From NCBI GenBank assembly GCA_910584345.1, contig CAJTZX010000006.1, positions 33,810 to 97,809 of the forward strand: a DNA stretch of 64,000 bases, written 5' to 3'. The notes under the pieces were generated by a model. It ran no database searches. It was not told the origin of the DNA and saw only the letters and a program-made list of their open reading frames with translations. Within the stretch, counting starts at the first letter, position 1. The number at the start of each line of letters is the position of its first letter. Positions 43,682 through 52,956 of the stretch are shown piece after piece. Both the position numbers and the translations under genes were made by a program. Source of the DNA: an uncultured Eubacterium sp. (lineage in GTDB: Bacteria; Bacillota; Clostridia; Lachnospirales; Lachnospiraceae).

Positions 43682-45472
43682 ATGTATCAAACATATTTAC
43701 AAGACTGTCAAAAGCAATCCATCCGTCTTCATAACCAATGCAGAAAGATTTCTTTTTGGCGCATGATTACAGCTGCCGCCGCAGCTGCATTTTTCTCATT
43801 CGGATATGCAAAGTCCTTCTCTTTTTGCTATCTGTTGTGTGCCGCAGCTGTGCTTTGTTTTCTATTTCTTGTGAAGGTAACTAATCAAAAGAAAGACAGA
43901 CTGTCTGATCTGTCTGATTTTGAATCTGTTATCCATGATTATGAAGCAAGGCTTGACGATGGCTGGAAACAATTTTCCATAGATGGATCTCAAATGCATG
44001 CATATGCCATGCCACATGCCAGTGATTTGGATCTTTTGGGAAAGCATTCATTATTTCAATATATTTGCACGGCCAGTACTGTATTTGGGCAAGAGCAGCT
44101 TGCCCGTTTGCTGACGCAGCCGGATTTGGACGTTGCTTTCATTCCAAGCCGCCAGCAGGCAGTAAAAGAACTGACACAAAAAACCGATTTTACTCTGCAT
44201 TTTGAAGCATCGGCAAGAAATTTAAGAACGGTTTCCTATGACGAAAGCAAAAAAAATCTGGATGATTTTTTTCATGCCTTAGAACAGGAAAGCAACACGT
44301 CATTGTTAAAGAGCCTCACGATTGATATCGTTCCTTTCCTGACATTGGCTTTTTTCTTCTGTTATTTATGCGGCATTCAACAAGATTTTACATTTTCCTG
44401 TTTCATGGTATGCGCAATGCTCCAGCTTTTTGCTGCTTTTCTTGCAAACAGGCATATCAGCAGGCTGCTTGCGCCCGTATATAAAATGAACCAGACACTT
44501 ACACCATACCGCAAACTGATCGATTTACTGACACAAGAGTCATTTGACAGCCCTTATCTGCAGCAGCTTCAGCAATCGCTTTCACAAAAGGAAAACGCGG
44601 CTTCGGCGTTTAAAGAGCTTGCATCCATTGCTGACGCTGTCGTTTTACGTCATAATGTCTATGCCTGGCTTCTTCTCAACAGTCTGTTTTGTTATGATTT
44701 TCACTGTATCAAACGATACCGCAAATGGCAGACCGCATATCGGCATACTTTACGCATATGGCTGGAAGTAATTGGAACTGTCGAAGCTTTCATCAGCCTT
44801 GGTGTCGTCGCACGTACCAGACAGACATATACACTGCCGCAAATTTTAGATATCGGCAAACCGGTCTTGTCTGCCTGCGCATTAAAACATCCTCTTTTAA
44901 AAGAGCAGGCTGCAGTCGATAATGACTTTGACTTGACACATCAGACCTGTATTATTACCGGCTCTAATATGTCAGGAAAAACTACCTTTATGCGTACGAT
45001 TGGTGTGAATCTGGCGCTTGCTTATGCCGGAGGATTCTGCGCTGCTTCTGATTTCTGCGCCTCCTATATGAAAATCTGTACCTCTATGCGTACGTCAGAT
45101 AGCGTCAATGAAGGCATTTCTTCCTTTTATGCCGAACTGCTGCGTATGCAAAACATTATGGAAACAAGCAGAAAACAGCAGCCAATGATCGCTTTTATCG
45201 ATGAAATCTATAAAGGTACCAATTCCAAAGACCGGATTTTAGCAGCAAGGGAGACCGTTAGAAATCTTGCAAAGCCTTATATTCTGACAATCCTTACTAC
45301 GCATGACCTGGAGTTATGTGACTTAGAACATGACAGTGATATTGATGCAGTCAATTACTATTTCACCGAACGATACAGTCAAAATGAGATTTTATTTGAT
45401 TACAAGATCAAAAAAGGACGTTGCAGTACTACCAATGCATATTATTTACTGCATATGGCTGGTATTTTATAG
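43682..45472 (+). CDS. Membrane-anchored MutS-family ATPase
   Basis: A 596-residue protein. Four transmembrane helices occur in two pairs (about 27-66 and 213-257). The C-terminal 200 residues form a MutS domain-V ATPase: Walker A G-S-N-M-S-G-K-T-T (427-435), Walker B M-I-A-F-I-D-E-I (502-509), and the STSF-like block near 465-490. The DNA-mismatch reading domains I and II of true MutS are absent. It belongs to the transmembrane MutS-like group found in Firmicutes and Bacteroidetes, whose role is unknown. GAGG lies seven bases before the ATG. It faces pnp and shares a bidirectional terminator with it. Confidence 0.86.
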   Translation: MYQTYLQDCQKQSIRLHNQCRKISFWRMITAAAAAAFFSFGYAKSFSFCYLLCAAAVLCFLFLVKVTNQKKDRLSDLSDFESVIHDYEARLDDGWKQFSIDGSQMHAYAMPHASDLDLLGKHSLFQYICTASTVFGQEQLARLLTQPDLDVAFIPSRQQAVKELTQKTDFTLHFEASARNLRTVSYDESKKNLDDFFHALEQESNTSLLKSLTIDIVPFLTLAFFFCYLCGIQQDFTFSCFMVCAMLQLFAAFLANRHISRLLAPVYKMNQTLTPYRKLIDLLTQESFDSPYLQQLQQSLSQKENAASAFKELASIADAVVLRHNVYAWLLLNSLFCYDFHCIKRYRKWQTAYRHTLRIWLEVIGTVEAFISLGVVARTRQTYTLPQILDIGKPVLSACALKHPLLKEQAAVDNDFDLTHQTCIITGSNMSGKTTFMRTIGVNLALAYAGGFCAASDFCASYMKICTSMRTSDSVNEGISSFYAELLRMQNIMETSRKQQPMIAFIDEIYKGTNSKDRILAARETVRNLAKPYILTILTTHDLELCDLEHDSDIDAVNYYFTERYSQNEILFDYKIKKGRCSTTNAYYLLHMAGIL

Positions 45473-45473
45473 T

Positions 45474-45511
45474 AAAAAAACTGTGGATATTTTCATGTCC
45501 ACAGTTTTTTT
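45474..45511. terminator. Bidirectional terminator between the MutS-like gene and pnp
   Basis: AAAAAAACTGTGGA pairs with TCCACAGTTTTTTT (14 bp) with a 10-base loop. It has a T-run on both strands and lies between two convergent genes, so it can end both. Confidence 0.9.
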
Positions 45512-45519
45512 ACTATTTT

Positions 45520-47613
45520 TTAGTTGTCTTTTGGCACATCTTTCATACTAAAGCTGACACGTCCCATCTTATCTTTTCCAAGGCAGACAACAGTAACCAT
45601 ATCTCCTAATGTGAGTACATCCTCCACGTGATTGATTCTTCCTTTTGTAATCTTAGAAATATGCACCATACCTTCTTTGCCTGGAGCAAACTCGATAAAT
45701 GCGCCAAACTCTTTGATACTAATAACTTTTCCTTTGAAAATCTGACCTTCTTCAAAGTTTGTTGTAATGATTTCTATCATTTCCACAGCTTTTTGCATCA
45801 TCAGCCTATCTGTGCCGCAAATAGATACAGCACCTTCATCATTAATATCTATCTTAACTCCGGTACGTTCAATGATCTCATTAATCGTCTTACCTCTTTG
45901 TCCTACAACATCGCCGATTTTCATCGGATCAATTTGAATCTGTATAATCTTTGGCGCAAGCGGCGCTACTTCCTTACGCGGCTCTGCAATGGCTTTTGAC
46001 ATAACTTCATCCATAATGTAAAGCCTTGCTTCTCTTGTCCGTGCAATGGCTTCTTCTACGATCGGTCTGGTCAGACCATGGATTTTAATATCCATCTGGA
46101 TAGCTGTAATGCCATCATGTGTTCCGGTTACTTTAAAATCCATATCTCCAAAGAAATCTTCCAATCCCTGAATATCCGTCAGCACTACATAATCGTCGTC
46201 CGTATCACCTGTAACAAGACCGCAGGAAATGCCGGCTACCATTTTTTTAATCGGCACTCCGGCCGCCATCAACGACAGACAAGAAGCGCAGGTCGATGCC
46301 ATGGATGTAGAACCATTGGATTCAAAAGTCTCGGAAACAGCACGAATCGCATATGGAAACTCTTCTACAGATGGCAATACCGGAACTAATGCTTTTTCTG
46401 CCAGCGCACCATGTCCAATCTCACGACGTCCCGGCCCTCTGGACGGCTTTGTCTCGCCGACCGAATAAGACGGGAAATTATAATGGTGCATATATCGTTT
46501 TAAAACAATATTTTCATCCAGCCCGTCTACTTTTTGTACTTCAGACATTGGCGCAAGCGTTACAATATCGCAGATCTGTGTCTGTCCGCGTGTAAACATT
46601 GCAGAACCATGCACTCTTGGTATTAAATCAATCTCAGCTGCCAGTGGTCGGATCTGATTGATCTTACGTCCATCTGGGCGTCTGTGGTCTTTTAATATCA
46701 TCTTTCGAACTGTCTTTTTCTGATATTGATAAACTGCTTCTCCAAGTACAGCCAGCCACTCCTCGTTTTCTGCAAACGCCTCTTCAAATCTTTCCGTAAC
46801 CTTACGAATATTTTCTTCACGTTCCTGTTTTTGATCTGTGAAGACTGCCTCTTCCATCTCCTGCGGCGTTACAATTTCTTTCATAGCAGCAAACATTTCT
46901 TCTGAAATAGCGCAGCTTGTATATTCATGCTTTGGTTTTCCAACCTCAGCAACAATTTTATTAATAAAATCATTAATCGTCTGATTAATGTCATGTGCCA
47001 TATAAATGGCTTCCAGCATCTTTGCTTCCGGGATTTCGTTTGCTCCAGCTTCGATCATAATGACTTTTTCCATCGTCGATGCGACCGTAAGCTGCAGATC
47101 ACCTTCATCCCACTCCTGCTGAGACGGATTTACGATATACTTCCCGTCCACCATTCCAATCTGCGTCATCGCACACGGTCCGCAAAACGGAATATCCGAA
47201 ATGCAGGCAGAAATTGCTGCTCCTAACATTGCGGTAATTTCCGGACGGCACAGTGGATCCACGCTCATAACCATATTATTTAATGTAACATCGTTGCGGT
47301 AATCTTTTGGGAACAACGGGCGCATTGGACGATCGATCACACGGGAAGTTAAAATCGCATTTTCAGACGCTTTTCCTTCCCGCTTGTTAAAACCGCCTGG
47401 TATCTTTCCTACGGCATATTGTTTTTCTTCATACTCTACGCTTAACGGGAAAAAATCAATCCCATCTCTTGGTTTGTCAGATGCAGTTGCAGTGGAAAGC
47501 ACCGTCGTCTCACCATACCGTATCAGCGCCGCACCATTTGCCTGCGCACATACACGGCCGATTTCAACGGTAAATGTCTTTCCGCCGATTTCCATAGAAT
47601 AACTATTATACAT
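45520..47613 (-). CDS. pnp: Polynucleotide phosphorylase
   Basis: A 697-residue 3'-to-5' exoribonuclease that uses phosphate and takes part in mRNA decay. Two RNase PH-like domains are visible (first: LSVEYEEKQYAVGKIPGGF; second: MFTRGQTQICDIVTLAP and SNGSTSMASTCASCLSLM). They are followed by KH (VGQRGKTINEIIERTGVKID) and S1 domains (GQIFKGKVISIKEFGAFIEF). Length is normal. The ATG at 47613 has GGAG upstream. It follows rpsO, and a long hairpin occupies its leader at 47634-47695. Confidence 0.97.
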   Translation of the reverse strand: MYNSYSMEIGGKTFTVEIGRVCAQANGAALIRYGETTVLSTATASDKPRDGIDFFPLSVEYEEKQYAVGKIPGGFNKREGKASENAILTSRVIDRPMRPLFPKDYRNDVTLNNMVMSVDPLCRPEITAMLGAAISACISDIPFCGPCAMTQIGMVDGKYIVNPSQQEWDEGDLQLTVASTMEKVIMIEAGANEIPEAKMLEAIYMAHDINQTINDFINKIVAEVGKPKHEYTSCAISEEMFAAMKEIVTPQEMEEAVFTDQKQEREENIRKVTERFEEAFAENEEWLAVLGEAVYQYQKKTVRKMILKDHRRPDGRKINQIRPLAAEIDLIPRVHGSAMFTRGQTQICDIVTLAPMSEVQKVDGLDENIVLKRYMHHYNFPSYSVGETKPSRGPGRREIGHGALAEKALVPVLPSVEEFPYAIRAVSETFESNGSTSMASTCASCLSLMAAGVPIKKMVAGISCGLVTGDTDDDYVVLTDIQGLEDFFGDMDFKVTGTHDGITAIQMDIKIHGLTRPIVEEAIARTREARLYIMDEVMSKAIAEPRKEVAPLAPKIIQIQIDPMKIGDVVGQRGKTINEIIERTGVKIDINDEGAVSICGTDRLMMQKAVEMIEIITTNFEEGQIFKGKVISIKEFGAFIEFAPGKEGMVHISKITKGRINHVEDVLTLGDMVTVVCLGKDKMGRVSFSMKDVPKDN

Positions 47614-47633
47614 TTCTTTTCTCCTTTTTTATT

Positions 47634-47695
47634 GGTTTGGGTGTCAGAAGGAAACTGCCGAAGCACATCAGCAGCTTCCTTTTAACACCCCAACC
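47634..47695 (-). promoter_or_regulatory. Long hairpin in the pnp leader
   Basis: GGTTTGGGTGT pairs with ACACCCCAACC, and AGAAGGAA-CTGC pairs with GCAG-TTCCTTTT, around a 12-base loop. The combined stem is about 23 bp with small bulges. It lies about 20 bases before the pnp ATG. In other bacteria pnp is controlled by RNase III cleavage of such a leader hairpin. Confidence 0.6.
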
Positions 47696-47728
47696 GTATA
47701 ATTTTTTACCTTGAAGTTTTCACATTCC

Positions 47729-47758
47729 TAAAAAAGAGCGGAAAAACTCCGCTCTTTT
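47729..47758 (-). terminator. Intrinsic terminator of rpsO
   Basis: AAAAGAGCGGA pairs with TCCGCTCTTTT around AAAAC, followed on the minus strand by TTTTTTAG. It lies 10 bases after the rpsO stop. Read-through would supply pnp. Confidence 0.85.
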
Positions 47759-47767
47759 CATACAGAA

Positions 47768-48034
47768 TTATTTTCTTAATCCTAAGCGCTTAATCAAAGT
47801 ACGGTATCTTTCGATATCACTCTTCTTAAGATAAGCCAGAAGTCCTCTTCTTTGACCAACCATCTTCAAAAGTCCCCTTCTGGAATGGTGATCCTTCTGG
47901 TTTACTTTTAAATGCTCGGTCAGCTCATTGATACGCTCTGTCAAAAGTGCGATCTGTACTTCCGGTGAACCTGTGTCGCCTGGCTTATTGCCATACTCTT
48001 TAATAATCGTTTCTTTCTTTTCTTTTGATAACAT
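47768..48034 (-). CDS. rpsO: 30S ribosomal protein S15
   Basis: An 88-residue ribosomal protein that binds the central domain of 16S rRNA. The sequence (GDTGSPEVQIALLTERINEL, HHSRRGLLKMVGQRRGLLAYL, YRTLIKRLGLRK) is diagnostic. The ATG at 48034 has GGAGG eight bases upstream; an upstream ATG at 48049 overlaps that site. It precedes pnp, as in most bacteria. Its leader (48035-48130) can form local hairpins and may bind S15 for autoregulation. Confidence 0.97.
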   Translation of the reverse strand: MLSKEKKETIIKEYGNKPGDTGSPEVQIALLTERINELTEHLKVNQKDHHSRRGLLKMVGQRRGLLAYLKKSDIERYRTLIKRLGLRK

Positions 48035-48136
48035 GAAAATGTCCTCCATCTATTTTATAATCGCCCGATAACACATGATACTCAGTAAAAGGTCGGAGCC
48101 TCCATCTACCGAATATGGGCTTACTCATGCCTTTCC

Positions 48137-48165
48137 AATATAGCATACCTGCCAGTTGTTGTAAA
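48137..48165 (-). promoter_or_regulatory. rpsO promoter
   Basis: Minus-strand TTTACA (48160-48165) and TATATT (48137-48142) with a 17-base spacer, about 103 bases before the start codon. Confidence 0.65.
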
Positions 48166-48210
48166 CTGTTTTTTTCTAAAATGCATAAGATTTCATACGG
48201 TACAGGTTAC

Positions 48211-49329
48211 TTAAAACATCCTTCTGCAGCAGATCGGCGTACGGTAAAATGCATTCGATACTTTAATTCCGTCACGGCTGTTGCTTGCGTGTACAATCTG
48301 ACCATTCCCGATATAAATTGCTACATGGCTGATAGAACTACCGCTTCCATAGAAAATCAAATCGCCCGGCTGCAGTTCCGATGTACTCACACTTCTTCCA
48401 TATCCTGCCTGTCCTCTGGAAGAATGTGGCAGGTACACGCCATACTGCGCCATAATCTGCATCGTAAATCCGGAGCAATCGACTCCATTTGTCAAGCTTG
48501 TCCCACCCCAGACATAGCGGCCGCCTACATAGCTTAATGCTTTTTGTACGAGAGAATATTTCGTATCCGGAACTTCTGCGCTGCGTTCTGCTTCTGTATA
48601 AGGCATTGCCTTTTTCAACTCTTCAGAAAGGTTGACATACTGTGCATTCACAAAACCATTTTCATCATCCAGCTTGATTTCAATCCATTCGTTGCCTTCT
48701 TCTACTACTTCTAATTCTTCATCTGTCGTTACAATCGTAAGAATCGTACAGTCTGTATTTGGTTTTTCCCGTATGTATACGGTGAGCGTATTTACCGTCG
48801 CCATCGTCTTTTTTAATTTTTCCGCCATTTCTCTGGCCTGATCTCCGGTAATAATATAATCTCCTCTGACATAACCGCTTACTTTCCCAGAACGTATCCG
48901 ATACCAGCCATCTTTGGTGTCTAAAATCTCACAGCCTGCTTCTGCCGGCAATTTTCCCACGATTTTAGCATCTTCTCCCGCTTCTGCACGGATGTTTAAA
49001 TAATTGCTTACGTTGGCAATACCCAGATTTGTATATCCGCAAATTGTCTTATCTTCAGGATCTTTTATTTTTTTCGAACGCTTTTCAGCCTTCCCTGCAT
49101 TCTTTGGATGTTCTTTAGACGTATCAGCTGTCACTGCACTGCGCGCAGAACTCACGTCTCCTTCTTTTGCAAGCATTGTTACTTTTGCATTGTCATTTAA
49201 ACACTCTGCCAGTGCCGCACTGACGCCCGCGCGAATAGATGCCGCCTGTGTTGCTACTGTACCTGAATGTAATACCGCTGTCATAGCCGTCATAAAGATT
49301 GCTCCAAGTTTTATGAATCTGAATTTCAT
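48211..49329 (-). CDS. Secreted NlpC/P60 endopeptidase with SH3-like domains
   Basis: A 372-residue exported peptidoglycan hydrolase that cuts within stem peptides. The signal peptide is about 1-29. Two bacterial SH3 domains (about 100-165 and 175-230; YLNIRAEAGEDAKIVGKLP and VYIREKPNTDCTILTIV) are followed by an NlpC/P60 domain with Cys285 in D-C-S-G-F-T, His335 and His347. All catalytic residues are intact. A Lys-rich linker separates the signal peptide from the SH3 part. Its own promoter region is 49330-49536. It is probably a cell-separation or turnover enzyme. Confidence 0.92.
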   Translation of the reverse strand: MKFRFIKLGAIFMTAMTAVLHSGTVATQAASIRAGVSAALAECLNDNAKVTMLAKEGDVSSARSAVTADTSKEHPKNAGKAEKRSKKIKDPEDKTICGYTNLGIANVSNYLNIRAEAGEDAKIVGKLPAEAGCEILDTKDGWYRIRSGKVSGYVRGDYIITGDQAREMAEKLKKTMATVNTLTVYIREKPNTDCTILTIVTTDEELEVVEEGNEWIEIKLDDENGFVNAQYVNLSEELKKAMPYTEAERSAEVPDTKYSLVQKALSYVGGRYVWGGTSLTNGVDCSGFTMQIMAQYGVYLPHSSRGQAGYGRSVSTSELQPGDLIFYGSGSSISHVAIYIGNGQIVHASNSRDGIKVSNAFYRTPICCRRMF

Positions 49330-49536
49330 AATTTCCTCCTGAATGATGATTATCTATTGTTTTTTATTTATGTTAATTTATTTCTTTTACATAGTTTTAT
49401 CTGTTTCATTGTAAAAATGTGAAATTTTTTCACAACCTTTTTTCATTATAGCAATATCACTTATTGCTGTCAACGGCGTTGTAACAATTTTGTAATAAAA
49501 AATAACAGCAATTTAGATAGAGTGTTGCATAAATTA

Positions 49537-50472
49537 CTATATCATTTCAATGGCGCCTGTATTTTTAAAATACTCTGCCCCATATGCAATATCTTTTTCC
49601 AGCTGTCTTTTTAATTGTCCGATCCCATCGAATTTCATTTCTGGACGTTCAAAGTGCAGCAGCTCTACTTTTGCTGTCCGCTCATAAACATCACCTTTGA
49701 AATCATAAATATAAGTCTCCGCTCCGGCCGGATTGTCTCCTTGAATCGTCGGCTTCATACCGATATTTGTAATGCCTTTGTACTGTTTTCCATCGAGTTG
49801 AATTTGAGATACATAGACGCCAAACGGCGGCAGGAGCTTTTGGGGCGGCGGTGTGATATTGATCGTAGGAAATCCGATTGTACGGCCAAGCTGATTTCCA
49901 TGAATGATTTTTCCCTGAATAAAATAAGGATATCCAAGCAGTTCATTCGCAAGCTCCATGCTCCCATTTAGCAAAGCTTCTCTAATATAAGTACTGCTGA
50001 TGTCTCGGCCCTGATACTGCATCTTTTGCATGACCAGAACATGATAACCATACAGATCTGCATAGTTTTGCAGCATATGATAATCCCCTCTGCGATGATG
50101 CCCAAAGTGAAAGTCTGTGCCGACTACGATCCATTTCACACAGAGACGTTTTACCATTTGCTCGATAAACTTCTCTGCTTCCATCTGCATGATTTCTTTT
50201 GTGAAAGGACACTCAATCAAATAATCTGCGCCGCGCTCCATAAACAGCTGTTGTTTTTCTTCATTTGTTGTAATGACTTGCTGAATATTTTCATTTGTCT
50301 GATTCGGAGGAATATCAAACGTAAAAACAGCTGCTTTCAGTCCTGTCCTTGCTTTTTCAAATACGGATTCCATCAGAAGTTCATGTCCGCGGTGCAGCCC
50401 ATCAAATTTTCCAAGTGAAAGAACAGTCGGTTCTGTGAGCTGTAAATGCAAAAAATCTTTTTCATATCTCAT
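49537..50472 (-). CDS. ribF: Bifunctional riboflavin kinase/FAD synthetase
   Basis: A 311-residue enzyme converting riboflavin to FMN and FAD. The N-terminal nucleotidyltransferase has LGKFDGLHRGHELLM, DFHFGHHRRGD and S-S-T-Y-I-R-E. The C-terminal kinase has GRTIGFPTIN, GVYVSQI and YEDF-like E-T-Y-I-Y-D-F. The ATG at 50472 overlaps the truB stop by 11 bases, as is common in this operon; GGGAG lies upstream. It is the last gene of the nusA-infB operon. Confidence 0.94.
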   Translation of the reverse strand: MRYEKDFLHLQLTEPTVLSLGKFDGLHRGHELLMESVFEKARTGLKAAVFTFDIPPNQTNENIQQVITTNEEKQQLFMERGADYLIECPFTKEIMQMEAEKFIEQMVKRLCVKWIVVGTDFHFGHHRRGDYHMLQNYADLYGYHVLVMQKMQYQGRDISSTYIREALLNGSMELANELLGYPYFIQGKIIHGNQLGRTIGFPTINITPPPQKLLPPFGVYVSQIQLDGKQYKGITNIGMKPTIQGDNPAGAETYIYDFKGDVYERTAKVELLHFERPEMKFDGIGQLKRQLEKDIAYGAEYFKNTGAIEMI

Positions 50473-51493
50473 GCTCTGTTCTCCCATTCCTTTCGTGCGA
50501 CTGATACTGTTTTTCATTTCCTTGTCTGACGTTTTTTTCAATCTTCTTTCGGACAGCATTGCTTTGCATTTTCTTAACCGCATTTTCCTGTCCGAATATT
50601 TTTAAAGGCTTATAATCTTTGCGTACATCATCCGGCGTATAAAGTGCATAAAATACGGAATTGAGGTAAACACGACAAGTTGGATTTGATTCAGATAACA
50701 TAAGCGAATCTGCATCTGTATAACACAATGCCTGCTGTGGCAGGCGATTGCCGTTTTGCAGCATTTTTTCATATTGCGGTTTTACCTGTGTCTTTGGATA
50801 TTGTAAAAACAGACGGTCGATCGGTATGAGCACATCATCCAGCCGATTTTCCTGTGCTAACTTTTGAATTTGTTCCAAAGTAAATGCCTGTTCCAGTTCA
50901 AAAATACTGACCTTGGTACGCAGCAGCTCTTCCATACATCCGCCGCAGCCCAGCCGCTGTCCGATATCATGACAGAGCGTACGAATATAAGTACCTTTCG
51001 AACAATGTACGCGCAGCTTTATTCTTGGAAGATCCATCCACAAAGTTTCAATCTCATAAATACAGACCTGCCTCGGTCTGCGCTCTATTTCTACGCCAGC
51101 CCTTGCCAGGTCACATAATTTCTTTCCATTTACTTTTAAGGCGGAATACATTGGTGGAATCTGGCTGTACTCTCCGATAAAAAAATCAATCGCCGCCTGG
51201 ATTTCTTCCTTTGTATTTGTAACGCTTGTCTCACGCAATACCGTCCCGCTCATATCCTGCGTATCTGTTTCTATTCCAAGCATCAGCACTGCTTCATACA
51301 CTTTATCTTTATCTGTCAGCAGTTCACAGACTTTTGTGGCTGTTCCAAGACAGACCGGAAGCACGCCTTGTGCATCCGGGTCGAGCGTACCTGTGTGCCC
51401 GATTTTTCTCTGATGGCAGATACCCCGCAGCTTTGCAACAACATCATGTGAGGTATAGCCTTTTTCTTTATATACGTTTATCATTCCGTTCAT
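50462..51493 (-). CDS. truB: tRNA pseudouridine-55 synthase
   Basis: A 343-residue enzyme that makes pseudouridine 55 in the T-loop of tRNAs. The catalytic Asp is in IGHTGTLDPDAQGVLPVC. The motifs MYSALKVNGKKLCDLAR and CSKGTYIRTLCHDIG are typical. The ATG at 51493 has GGAG eight bases upstream. The protein is some 35 residues longer than usual, because of a Lys/Arg-rich C-terminal tail (KKMQSNAVRKKIEKN), which may aid RNA binding. Confidence 0.95.
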   Translation of the reverse strand: MNGMINVYKEKGYTSHDVVAKLRGICHQRKIGHTGTLDPDAQGVLPVCLGTATKVCELLTDKDKVYEAVLMLGIETDTQDMSGTVLRETSVTNTKEEIQAAIDFFIGEYSQIPPMYSALKVNGKKLCDLARAGVEIERRPRQVCIYEIETLWMDLPRIKLRVHCSKGTYIRTLCHDIGQRLGCGGCMEELLRTKVSIFELEQAFTLEQIQKLAQENRLDDVLIPIDRLFLQYPKTQVKPQYEKMLQNGNRLPQQALCYTDADSLMLSESNPTCRVYLNSVFYALYTPDDVRKDYKPLKIFGQENAVKKMQSNAVRKKIEKNVRQGNEKQYQSHERNGRTEHEI

Positions 51494-51510
51494 AAAAGAT
51501 GCTCCATTTC

Positions 51511-52503
51511 TTATGCATGAACGATCTGCTGTTTCATGAGCTCCAAAATCTGTTCCAGACACGCTTCTGGTTCTAACGTTGTAGAAGCTCCGGCTGCTCG
51601 GATATGGCCTCCTCCGCCATAATGCATGGCAATTTCTGCCACATTCACTGCATCGGAACCGGAACGAAAACTGATTTTATACTCTGTGCCATTTTCGCCA
51701 GCCTTATTTTCCGGCAGAACTTCTTTTGGATAAAAAAACACTGCAGCCTCCACTCCTTTTGTAGCGCGCAGCTGAGATACAATGCCTTCCAAATGCTTTG
51801 GCAATACGTTGCATTGCTGCATATCCTCTTTCGTAATGACAGAAGAAATACAGGCTCCTCCCAGATGCAGCCTGCTTTTTTCCAGCGCCCTTGCTAATAT
51901 TTGATTTTGTTCAAACGTCTTTTGCATATATGTCTTGTCTGCTATTTCTGAAAAGTCAATCCCCTGTTCCATTAAAAAAGCTGCCGTACGCATCGTCTTA
52001 GGAGATGTACAAGAATATTGAAACAGTCCGGTATCATGAATAATGCCCACATAAATACATTCTGCTATTTTCTTTGTGATCCGTTCTTTTTCCATCAGAT
52101 CAAATATCAGCTCCGACGTAGAGCTGGCTTTTGGAAAAATATAGCTGTCATCTCCAAAACCGGTATTACTGATATGATGGTCGATGCAGATGACACGTCC
52201 GGCATTTTTAAGTAAACAGCTGGCTTTTCCCAATCTTTGCTCGTCTCCGCAATCTTGTACAATCATCAAATCAAACTGTTTTGTTTCATCCGGCTGACTG
52301 ATAATCTCTTCTGCCCGTGATAAAAATTTGAATATATTAGGAATCGGTTCTAAATATACCTCCGCCAGAATTTGTGGATAATAATCCTTAATATAATTGT
52401 AAACAGCCAGACAGGAACCGATACAGTCCCCATCTGGTTTTACATGGCCTGCTATCGCTACGCTGTGTATTCCGGCAAGCTGTTCGCTTAGACTATTCAT
52501 CAT
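51511..52503 (-). CDS. nrnA: DHH-family oligoribonuclease/pAp phosphatase (NrnA)
   Basis: A 330-residue DHH/DHHA1 phosphoesterase that degrades short RNAs and 3'-phosphoadenosine 5'-phosphate. Metal-binding motifs are H-V-K-P-D-G-D-C-I-G, D-C-G-D and I-D-H-H-I-S-N. The DHHA1 part ends with MHYGGGGHIRAAGAS. The start at 52503 (or 52500) overlaps the rbfA stop. Its place between rbfA and truB is conserved in Firmicutes. Confidence 0.93.
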   Translation of the reverse strand: MMNSLSEQLAGIHSVAIAGHVKPDGDCIGSCLAVYNYIKDYYPQILAEVYLEPIPNIFKFLSRAEEIISQPDETKQFDLMIVQDCGDEQRLGKASCLLKNAGRVICIDHHISNTGFGDDSYIFPKASSTSELIFDLMEKERITKKIAECIYVGIIHDTGLFQYSCTSPKTMRTAAFLMEQGIDFSEIADKTYMQKTFEQNQILARALEKSRLHLGGACISSVITKEDMQQCNVLPKHLEGIVSQLRATKGVEAAVFFYPKEVLPENKAGENGTEYKISFRSGSDAVNVAEIAMHYGGGGHIRAAGASTTLEPEACLEQILELMKQQIVHA

Positions 52504-52906
52504 TTCTGTCTTCCTTTTCTTCCTTCTCATTTTCCATCACAGATCGGGAATCTGCTTTCCGGTTTACCTGGTCAATCAAGTGTGACATATTTACCCCATA
52601 CTCAATCGACTGATCGATAATAAATTTAATCTGAGGTGTATGACGCAGGTTTGCACTTTGTGCAAGGCTGCGCCGGATATAGCCCTCTGCGCTGTTTAAA
52701 CCTGCCAGTGTATCTTTCTGCGCCTGTTTATCGCCAAGCACACTGACATATGCTTTACACGTCTTTAAATCCGGCGCCACTTCCACAGAGACAATACTTG
52801 TCATCGGATGAATGCGTGGATCTTTGATACTGCCGCGGATAATCTCGCTAAGTCTTCTTAATACTTCTTCATTGATGCGTGTATTTTTTATGCTGTTTTT
52901 TCTCAT
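52493..52906 (-). CDS. rbfA: Ribosome-binding factor A
   Basis: A 137-residue KH-like factor for 30S maturation and cold growth. The segments INEEVLRRLSEIIRGSIKDP, YVSVLGDKQAQKDTLAGL and R-H-T-P-Q-I-K-F are diagnostic. An acidic C-terminal tail (NEKEEKEDRNDE) is added. It lies directly after infB. Confidence 0.95.
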   Translation of the reverse strand: MRKNSIKNTRINEEVLRRLSEIIRGSIKDPRIHPMTSIVSVEVAPDLKTCKAYVSVLGDKQAQKDTLAGLNSAEGYIRRSLAQSANLRHTPQIKFIIDQSIEYGVNMSHLIDQVNRKADSRSVMENEKEEKEDRNDE

Positions 52907-52956
52907 TTTCTACACCTTCGAACTTTAAAAGTCTCCTGATTCTGACAGCTTTTCGA

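Noticed and set aside
48035..48130. A confident S15-binding autoregulatory leader before rpsO
   Set aside because: Short stems can be drawn, but none matches a known S15 leader closely enough to claim; it is only mentioned under rpsO.
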